A stretch of 64,000 nucleotides of DNA from CAZJRB01 sp964547995 (GTDB lineage: Bacteria; Planctomycetota; Planctomycetia; Pirellulales; Thermoguttaceae), in NCBI GenBank assembly GCA_964547995.1, contig CAZJRB010000012.1, positions 1 to 64,000 on the forward strand. Direction: 5' to 3'. The position numbers and the translations under genes were made by a program. The notes beneath the pieces were generated by a model. It searched no databases. It worked only from the letters and a program-made list of their open reading frames with translations, and was not told the origin of the DNA. This document shows, piece by piece, positions 58,425 to 64,000 of this stretch (position 1 is the stretch's first letter; each line of letters starts with the position of its first letter).

Positions 58425-59741
58425 TTGGCTCCTAGACTACGATACTACGGGAAGAAACGGGGGGACCGCCGAACCGGCTCCCACACGCTTGGCAGCGCGG
58501 CCGACGCCCTTTTCTACGCCATTTTCCTCCTGATCGGGTGTGGGGGTCTGGCGGCGCTGATCGTCTTTCTTGTGGTCCCCGAGTGGCGTGTCAATAACGA
58601 GTTTGTCGAGTGTACGTGTACGGTTACCGACAGGCAGATCGCCGAGAAGGAGGGTGACGACGGCAAACTCTACCGCGCGGAAATCGAAATCGAGTACGAA
58701 GTCGGCGGGGTCACTCACGTCAAGCGGACTTACGATAGCGCCACCGCCTGGGACCGGCCCGGCTCTTATGCCGGCGACCGGGAAGCCGCGCAGCAGATCC
58801 TCGATCAGTTTGTTGTGGGGGAAGAGCGCGTGTGCTGGTACGATCCGGCCGATTCGAACAAGGTGGTTCTCGTCCGGGGGAACCGGTGGTGGATATGGAT
58901 CATTTTCATCATACCGGTTTCGTTCATCGTGATCGGCGGCGGCGGCTTGATCTACCGGCTGTTGCACTGGGGTAAATCGGCCGAATATCGTGCTGCAATG
59001 GCCCAGCGCGGGGCCGACCGCAACGGTTTCAGCCGCAACGGGCGGCCGGATCGAACGTTCCCGAACATCCCGGCCGGGGCCGACATCACCAACAGCCCCG
59101 GCACCACCTTGGCCTATCGTTTGCCTATCAGCGCCTCACCCGGCTGGAAACTGTTCGGGATATTGTTGGTTTGTCTTTTTTGGAACGGCATCGTATCGGT
59201 TTTCGTGGTTATTGCCGTAAGCGGCCATCTGGAAGGGAAACCGGAGTGGTTTCTCGACGTTTTCCTTATTCCGTTCGTTGCCGTGGGAATCGGGTTGATA
59301 TTTCTGTTCCTCCGGCAGTTTCTGGTCACGACGGGCATCGGGCCGACGATGGTCGAGATTTCCGATCATCCCCTGGCCCCCGGCGGGCAGTATCGCCTGT
59401 TCGTTTCCCAGACCGGTCGCCTTCAGGTGAACTCGCTGGTTGCCTCCCTGGTCTGCCAGGAGGAAGCCACCTATCGCCAGGGAACCGACACCCGCACCGA
59501 AACCCGCGAGGTCTGCCGCGAAGAGGTCTTCCGCCGCGAGGCCTTCGACATCCAGCGGGGATTTCCTTTCGAGGCCGATATCGAGCTGACGGTGCCCCAC
59601 GGGGCCATGCACTCCTTTAAGGCGGAACACAACGAAATCCAGTGGAACCTCATCGTGGAGGGTGATATTGCCGGGTGGCCCGACTACTCGCGATGCTTCC
59701 CCGTCATCATTCGTCCCAACGACGGCCGGAACGAGCCATGA
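58425..59741 (+). CDS. DUF3592-type membrane protein
   Basis: A 438-residue protein starting with TTG. Membrane helices lie at about 32-54, 158-182, 246-270 and 280-302. Between the first two is an extracytoplasmic beta-rich DUF3592 segment (CTCTVTDRQIAEKEG to WYDPADSNKVVLVRG). The C-terminal 120 residues form a second soluble beta-sandwich. It is the first gene of a three-gene operon with 4-bp overlaps to the next two. The molecular role of DUF3592 proteins is unknown. Confidence 0.75.
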   Translation: MAPRLRYYGKKRGDRRTGSHTLGSAADALFYAIFLLIGCGGLAALIVFLVVPEWRVNNEFVECTCTVTDRQIAEKEGDDGKLYRAEIEIEYEVGGVTHVKRTYDSATAWDRPGSYAGDREAAQQILDQFVVGEERVCWYDPADSNKVVLVRGNRWWIWIIFIIPVSFIVIGGGGLIYRLLHWGKSAEYRAAMAQRGADRNGFSRNGRPDRTFPNIPAGADITNSPGTTLAYRLPISASPGWKLFGILLVCLFWNGIVSVFVVIAVSGHLEGKPEWFLDVFLIPFVAVGIGLIFLFLRQFLVTTGIGPTMVEISDHPLAPGGQYRLFVSQTGRLQVNSLVASLVCQEEATYRQGTDTRTETREVCREEVFRREAFDIQRGFPFEADIELTVPHGAMHSFKAEHNEIQWNLIVEGDIAGWPDYSRCFPVIIRPNDGRNEP

Positions 59742-60139
59742 ACGACCGATCGGTGACAATCCTGTTCGACGGCAACGGCCGCGTCTACGAACCGGGCCAA
59801 GTGCTCGCGGGCGAGTACCGGCTCGAATCGGTCGATCCCGGCTCGGTCAAGTCGATCGAGGTTTCCGTGCTTTGGTATACGGAGGGCAAGGGCGACGAAG
59901 ACATGGCCGTCCACGAGTTCTGGCAATTCAGCGCCGACGACGGCGATTGGATCGACCCGATGCGCCCGGCCCGATTCAGCACGACCTTGCCGAACAGCCC
60001 CCTGAGCTACGACGGCGTGATCTTGAAAGTCCGCTGGTGCGTTCGCGTTCGGGTGTTTTATCATCGGGGGAAGGACCTGGTCGGCCAGCAGGCGTTTCAA
60101 TTGGGCGGCGTTCCGCCGGTTGAGGTTTCAACGTCGTGA
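59738..60139 (+). CDS. Small beta-sandwich protein, arrestin-like
   Basis: A 133-residue protein with an even strand pattern (VYEPGQVLAGEYRLESV, then SIEVSVLWYTEGKGDEDMAV and VILKVRWCVRVRVFY) reminiscent of arrestin/Spo0M-like immunoglobulin folds. ATG at 59738 overlaps the stop of the DUF3592 gene (ATGA). No signal peptide. It probably works with that membrane protein. Confidence 0.65.
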   Translation: MNDRSVTILFDGNGRVYEPGQVLAGEYRLESVDPGSVKSIEVSVLWYTEGKGDEDMAVHEFWQFSADDGDWIDPMRPARFSTTLPNSPLSYDGVILKVRWCVRVRVFYHRGKDLVGQQAFQLGGVPPVEVSTS

Positions 60140-60747
60140 GCGGGCAAATCGAACCTTCTGACACGGACAACCCATTCTCGACCCGGCGCGTTCGCCCGGG
60201 GGCCGTGCCGTTTCTTTTTGACGGCGGCCAATCTGCCGCACGGTTGGTCGAGCGATTGAAGGAGAACGGCTGGCGGGGGCAAATCGTCGGGCCGCACGGC
60301 GCCGGAAAGTCGGCGCTGCTGGCGACCCTGATACCCGTCATCGAACTGGCCGGACGCCGCACGCTGCTGGTCGAACTCCACAACGGCCGGCGGCGCCTGC
60401 CGGCGGGATTGCTCCGCACGGACACTCCCGCGGAACCGACCGTGCTGGTTGTTGACGGCTACGAGCAACTCGGCCGCCTGAGTCGTTTCCGGCTGCGGCG
60501 ATTCTGCCGCCGCCGCGGACTCGGTTTGCTGGTCACATCCCATCGCCCCGTCGGGCTACCGGACTTGTATCGTCCGACAACCGATTTGGAGCGGGTGGAA
60601 CGTCTCGTCGAACATCTCCAACGGGATTATCCCGTGCAGGTAACGCCCGAAGAGGTCGCCGAACGTTTTGCCGAGGAGGGGGGAAACCTGCGGGAGGTGC
60701 TGTTCGATCTCTACGATCTCTACGAGGCCCGGCGGAGATGCCAATAG
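60136..60747 (+). CDS. Small P-loop ATPase
   Basis: A 203-residue protein with Walker A QIVGPHGAGKSALL near residues 48-62 and Walker B VLVVDGYEQL near 107, followed by an arginine-rich sensor-like segment (FRLRRFCRRRGLGLLVTSHRP). GTG at 60136 overlaps the preceding stop. It closes the DUF3592 operon and may energise or regulate the membrane protein; this is inference from context. Confidence 0.7.
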   Translation: MSGQIEPSDTDNPFSTRRVRPGAVPFLFDGGQSAARLVERLKENGWRGQIVGPHGAGKSALLATLIPVIELAGRRTLLVELHNGRRRLPAGLLRTDTPAEPTVLVVDGYEQLGRLSRFRLRRFCRRRGLGLLVTSHRPVGLPDLYRPTTDLERVERLVEHLQRDYPVQVTPEEVAERFAEEGGNLREVLFDLYDLYEARRRCQ

Positions 60748-61092
60748 GCCCCTTTACCGGTCGTATTGATTGTAGCGGTTGTAGCGGTGCCGCCATTTCT
60801 CCGGCAAGGATTGGCTGAGAAGTCGGTGCTAGCATACTCGTGCCAGCGGTTGCAGGCGACATTTCTCGGGACCGGCCGCACATTCCTGCCTTTGCCGGGC
60901 GAATTCCTGACCTACGCTTAAAAGAGGCAACGTCAAGATCACCATGAACCAAATGCCCGGTCCGAAGCGTAGAGTTCCCGGGACAGGAAAGTGCAACCAA
61001 ATGCCGAATTCGGCGGGACACGCGCTTGACAGGACGGCCTCGAAACGGTCCCATAGAAATAAACCCCTTTTCCTGCAGTATGGAGTTACAAA
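60748..61092. other. Intergenic region, 345 bp
   Basis: No gene seen. Just before 61093 is TATGGAGTTACAAA, giving a GGAG ribosome-binding site for the secreted protein; its promoter should lie here. Confidence 0.5.
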
Positions 61093-61962
61093 ATGATGTT
61101 TACCAAGATGCACGGGGCAGTTGTGGCGTGCGGGCTTGCGATAGCACTGCTTGCACTGCCTGCGGAGACGCATGCCTTCGGATGTCTTGACGGTCTGTTC
61201 GGATGTGGTCCGGCGCCGTGCGCCCCGGCGTTCACTCCGCCCGCTTGTCCATCGCCTTGCGCCAGTTACTATCCGGCGTGCAACCCTTGTGCTCCAACAG
61301 TCTGCACGGCCTGCTATCCGACGGTTTGTACGACGTTGCGCTATGTGCCGCGGACGTCGTACAGACTGCAACGCGTGCCCTTGACGAGTTACCGCACGGT
61401 CGCCGCCTGCGATCCGTGTACCGGTTGCCCGGTGACGGCATATCGCCCGGTAACGAGGATGAGCATCTTGCCGCGATTGGTGCCCTACACCACGTACCGC
61501 CCTGTCTATATGCCGGCGTCCTACTCGTACAGTGCTTGCAATCCGTGTTGCACTCCGGCGAGTTGCAACCCGTGCTCCGCCCCGGCAAGCTGCAACCCGT
61601 GTGGAACGAGTCTTGGTTCGTTCGGATCGTGTGGAAGCGGGGCATGTGGAATTCCCCTCTCTTCGGGCAGCACGGGCTGTTCGAGTTGCAGTGCGACGGC
61701 CCCGGCAACGACCGATTCCGCGCCGGCCCCTGCTCCAAAGACCTTCCAGGACAACTCGCAAACGGAATCGACCCGTACGCTGAAGGCGGCGCCGAAGATC
61801 GACGCGCAGTTGAAGTCGCTTCCGGTGCCGAAACTCTTCGATCCGAACAGCCGCTCGGCGGCGAAACCGATGCGTCAGGCGTCACCCATTCGCTTGATCA
61901 GTATGCCGTCGCAGCCGGCACCGGCCGACGACGACGGGGGGTGGCGAGCTTCGCGAGACTGA
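61093..61962 (+). CDS. Cys-rich secreted protein
   Basis: A 289-residue protein with a signal peptide (VVACGLAIALLALPAETHA, cleavage near residue 28). The mature part has dozens of Cys in CNPC, CPSPC, CTAC and SCNPC motifs between about 30 and 215, Tyr/Thr-rich repeats such as RPVTRM and YTTYRPVYMP, and a Cys-free C-terminal tail. Proteins like this are frequent in planctomycetes and could be cross-linked envelope or fibre proteins. It is monocistronic with a strong terminator after it. Confidence 0.75.
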   Translation: MMFTKMHGAVVACGLAIALLALPAETHAFGCLDGLFGCGPAPCAPAFTPPACPSPCASYYPACNPCAPTVCTACYPTVCTTLRYVPRTSYRLQRVPLTSYRTVAACDPCTGCPVTAYRPVTRMSILPRLVPYTTYRPVYMPASYSYSACNPCCTPASCNPCSAPASCNPCGTSLGSFGSCGSGACGIPLSSGSTGCSSCSATAPATTDSAPAPAPKTFQDNSQTESTRTLKAAPKIDAQLKSLPVPKLFDPNSRSAAKPMRQASPIRLISMPSQPAPADDDGGWRASRD

Positions 61963-61999
61963 CAGCACCCGACCAAACCGGCCAACACAGACCCGCAGC

Positions 62000-62033
62000 G
62001 CCCGCCTCCGATCTTCGGAGGCGGGCCGTTTTT
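62000..62033 (+). terminator. Rho-independent terminator
   Basis: GCCCGCCTCCG (62000-62010) pairs with CGGAGGCGGGC (62016-62026) around ATCTT, followed by CGTTTTTG. Confidence 0.9.
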
Positions 62034-62047
62034 GTTGACGGGTTGTA

Positions 62048-62069
62048 CGACGGCCTTCCAAGGCCGTCG
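62048..62069. repeat. Short palindromic intergenic repeat
   Basis: CGACGGCCTT and AAGGCCGTCG form a perfect 10-bp inverted pair around CC. A related palindrome forms the core of the hairpin element at 51820-51931. Confidence 0.6.
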
Positions 62070-62116
62070 CCATCGAAGAAATCCAGCTTCCCAACCTCCA
62101 AAAAGCCGCGACCGTT

Positions 62117-62254
62117 GAGGCTGTGACTTTTTGGCGTTTGACACGTTCAGTCTGTAGGGAACGCCCTCTGTGGCGTTCCGGGAAGCAGCAACGAGCGTGT
62201 TTTCCGGGTTTCGGAACGCCACAGAGGGCGTTCCCTACAAAAAGTCACAGCCTC
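62117..62254. repeat. Nested perfect inverted repeat
   Basis: Outer arms of 16 bp (62117-62132 and 62239-62254) and inner arms of 28 bp (62153-62180 and 62212-62239), both without mismatch. The outer arms contain GTGACTTTTT and the inner arms GGGAACGCC. No gene lies in 61963-62508. The structure suggests a recently inserted non-autonomous element or a dispersed palindromic repeat family. Confidence 0.7.
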
Positions 62255-62508
62255 GTTGGTTGCGCCAAACACGGGTCGCGACGGTTTCCAGCAGCGCTTG
62301 GCGCGACCAGCGGTCGCGGCTTTTTGGGCAATGGCGAAGTTATCTCTGAGCGGCGCCTTGGTTGGCAAGTGCCAATCTCTCGCAAAAAGGAGGGGCTCCA
62401 CCGTCCGGCAACGGTGGTTACACGCCGTTTTCCGACAAAGGCTGGCCCCATCCGCCTCGGTTGGGTAAACTCGGGCAGGACGAGTCTCCAATCCAGCAAC
62501 CCGATACC

Positions 62509-63504
62509 ATGCCTGCCAACCTGACCCAGCAATATCTCAAGGCCGAGGAAGAGTATCGCCGGGCGACGACCCTTGACGAGGAACTGAAGTGCCTCCAGGT
62601 GATGCTCCAGGAGATCCCCAAGCACAAGGGAACCGATCACCTCCAGGCCCAGATCAAGTCGAAAATTGCCAAGGCGAAGCGAGAAATCGCCTCCGAAAAG
62701 AGCACGGCCAAGAAGAAATCGAGGGGATTGCGGATCCCGCGACAGGGCGCGGGGATGGCCATACTTCTTGGGGGGCCAAACGCCGGAAAGAGCCAGATCG
62801 TTACCAGCCTTACCAGGGCAACCCCCCAAGTCGCCCCTTATCCCTTCACCACGACGGTGCCCGCCCCAGCGATGATGCCCTGGGAAGACGTTGCCGTCCA
62901 ACTGATCGACACCCCGCCGATCACGGCCGACTACATCGAGACGCACCTGCACGGGCTCACCCGGGCGGCCGATCTGGCCCTGTTGGTGGTCGATCTCGGG
63001 AGCGACGACGGCATCGAGCAGTGCCAGGATGTGCTCGAACGGCTCTCCAACACGAAGACCCGGTTGGCCGCCACCTCGTTTCTCGATGAGGAGGACGTCG
63101 GGCTCTCGTATACGAAGACATTCCTGGTGCCCAACAAGATTGATTTGCCGGAGGCGGCCGACCGGCTCACAATGTTGCACGAGCTGTGCCCGCTCGACTT
63201 CGCCGAGTACGTCGTCTCGGCCAAGGAAGGAACGAACCTGGAGCCCCTGCGCAACGCGATTTACGAATCCATGGACGTTGTCCGGGTCTACACGAAACTG
63301 CCGTCGGCGAAAGAGCCCGACATGAACCGTCCGTTTACCATCCGTCGCGGCAGCGACTTGATCGACCTGGCGGGCCAGGTACACAAGGACTACGTCGAGA
63401 ACCTGAAATTCGCCCGGGTCTGGGGAACCGCCGTCCACGACGGAACACAAGTCAAGGGCGATTACGTTCTGCACGACAAGGATATTGTGGAGCTGCACAT
63501 GTAG
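62509..63504 (+). CDS. TGS-domain GTPase (DRG/Obg-related)
   Basis: A 331-residue GTPase. An N-terminal helical segment (about 1-75) is followed by the G domain: LLGGPNAGKSQIVTSLT (G1, near 86), FTTTVPAP (G2), LIDTPP (G3, with Pro after Thr instead of Gly-like DTPG) and PNKIDLPE (G4). The C-terminal 70 residues are a TGS domain (FTIRRGSDLIDLAGQVHKDY to KGDYVLHDKDIVELHM). This is the layout of DRG proteins, which associate with translating ribosomes. ATG at 62509. Chromosomal. Confidence 0.85.
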   Translation: MPANLTQQYLKAEEEYRRATTLDEELKCLQVMLQEIPKHKGTDHLQAQIKSKIAKAKREIASEKSTAKKKSRGLRIPRQGAGMAILLGGPNAGKSQIVTSLTRATPQVAPYPFTTTVPAPAMMPWEDVAVQLIDTPPITADYIETHLHGLTRAADLALLVVDLGSDDGIEQCQDVLERLSNTKTRLAATSFLDEEDVGLSYTKTFLVPNKIDLPEAADRLTMLHELCPLDFAEYVVSAKEGTNLEPLRNAIYESMDVVRVYTKLPSAKEPDMNRPFTIRRGSDLIDLAGQVHKDYVENLKFARVWGTAVHDGTQVKGDYVLHDKDIVELHM

Positions 63505-63588
63505 TTGAGAGTCCAGAGTCGAGAGTCCAGAGTATTCCCAACTCTTGACCTTATGCTCTCAACTCCGGACTCTCAACTCTGGACTCAG
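63505..63588. repeat. Short GAGAGTCCAGAG-type direct and inverted repeats
   Basis: Two copies of GAGAGTCCAGAGT on the plus strand face copies of ACTCTGGACTCTCAAC or close variants before the next gene, giving several possible hairpins between the GTPase and the polymerase gene. Confidence 0.5.
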
Positions 63589-63590
63589 CC

Positions 63591-64000
63591 ATGACCAATT
63601 CCGACATTGCCGCCGTTTTCGACCAGATCGCCGATCTGCTGGAGTTTCAGGGGGCGAACCCCTTCCGGATTCGGGCGTATCGCAACGGCGCCCGCACGAT
63701 CAGCGATCTGACGGAATCGGTCAACCAGATCATTGAAGACGAGGGACGCGCGTTGACCGATCTGGACGGCATCGGCAAGGACCTTGCCGAGAAGATCACC
63801 ACGCTGGTCGAAACCGGCTCGCTCCCGATGCTCGAAGAGCTGCTCGAAGAGATCCCGGAAAGCGTTCTGGCGATCCTCCGCGTGCCGGGGCTCGGGCCGA
63901 AACGGGCGGCCATCCTCTATCACGAACTGCAAATCACCACACTCGACCAGCTCCGCGCGGCGTGCGAGGCCGGGGAGGTTCGCGGCCTGAAAGGGTTCGG
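63591..64000 (+). CDS. polX: Family X DNA polymerase (PolX), 5' part only
   Basis: The first 136 residues: SDIAAVFDQIADLLEFQGAN, PFRIRAYRNGARTISDL, LDGIGKDLAEKITTLVETG, and ILRVPGLGPKRAAILY. These are the N-terminal 8-kDa-like helix-hairpin-helix units of bacterial PolX, which normally continue into a polymerase palm and a PHP exonuclease domain. The gene runs off the window end with no stop. ATG at 63591 begins right after the short repeats. It would act in base-excision and gap repair. Confidence 0.88.
   Translation, partial: MTNSDIAAVFDQIADLLEFQGANPFRIRAYRNGARTISDLTESVNQIIEDEGRALTDLDGIGKDLAEKITTLVETGSLPMLEELLEEIPESVLAILRVPGLGPKRAAILYHELQITTLDQLRAACEAGEVRGLKGF

Noticed and set aside
1..64000. 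CRISPR array
   Set aside because: No regularly spaced 25-40 bp repeats with unique spacers were seen; the only phased short repeats are the 22-bp iterons and the 15-bp operator array.

Overview
The window looks like part of a Planctomycetota chromosome, probably of the Pirellulales type. This rests on protein families, not on a database search: long proteins with a degenerate J-domain followed by a membrane helix and FGE/SUMF1 modules, a stand-alone RNA polymerase alpha-CTD-like protein, a DRG-like GTPase, a Cys-rich secreted protein, and small palindromic intergenic repeats.

About 1-51.8 kb is an integrated plasmid-like element. Its left edge is a tRNA-Met gene (minus strand, cut by the window start) followed by a tyrosine recombinase. 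A 39-bp copy of the 5' half of that tRNA recurs exactly at 51774-51812, and a decayed copy (34/39) lies at 55162-55200. The first pair bounds the main element. The third suggests an older insertion or a nested accessory island at 51.8-55.2 kb. A replication and transfer core is scattered through the element: a small HTH/coiled-coil protein, a RepA-type initiator, three 22-bp iterons, a CHC2/Toprim primase next to a block of strong hairpins, two replication-relaxation proteins, two VirD4/TraM-like ATPases, a DUF932 protein, a second tyrosine recombinase with a dif-like site upstream, and an excisionase-like protein near the right end.

The cargo is largely defence-like. At 2.7-7.0 kb is a qatABC operon in which an ASCH-domain gene occupies the place of the usual qatD (TatD nuclease). 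At 9.8-11.3 kb is an unknown protein with an HEVLH motif. At 15.5-30.2 kb are three giant paralogues (J-like domain, one membrane helix, helical region, one or two FGE domains, variable C-terminus) interleaved with transfer genes. At 31.4-36.9 kb is a five-gene operon (ParB-like, PD-(D/E)XK-like, SNF2 helicase, second ParB-like, radical SAM) that I do not recognise as a named system, with a membrane-anchored HAD phosphatase convergent to it. At 40.6-42.7 kb is an Mrr-like/PIN-like fusion, and at 50.3-51.3 kb a TIR protein with a PLD-like C-terminus. The 51.8-55.2 kb island carries a Ser/Thr kinase with a zinc ribbon plus two uncharacterised proteins.

From 55.2 kb on the content looks like ordinary chromosome: a UvrD/PcrA helicase, the alpha-CTD-like protein, a DUF3592/beta-sandwich/P-loop operon, the Cys-rich secreted protein, a TGS GTPase, and the start of a family X DNA polymerase that runs off the right edge. 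The best candidates for an undescribed system are the ParB-nuclease-SNF2-ParB-radical SAM operon and the Qat variant with ASCH.
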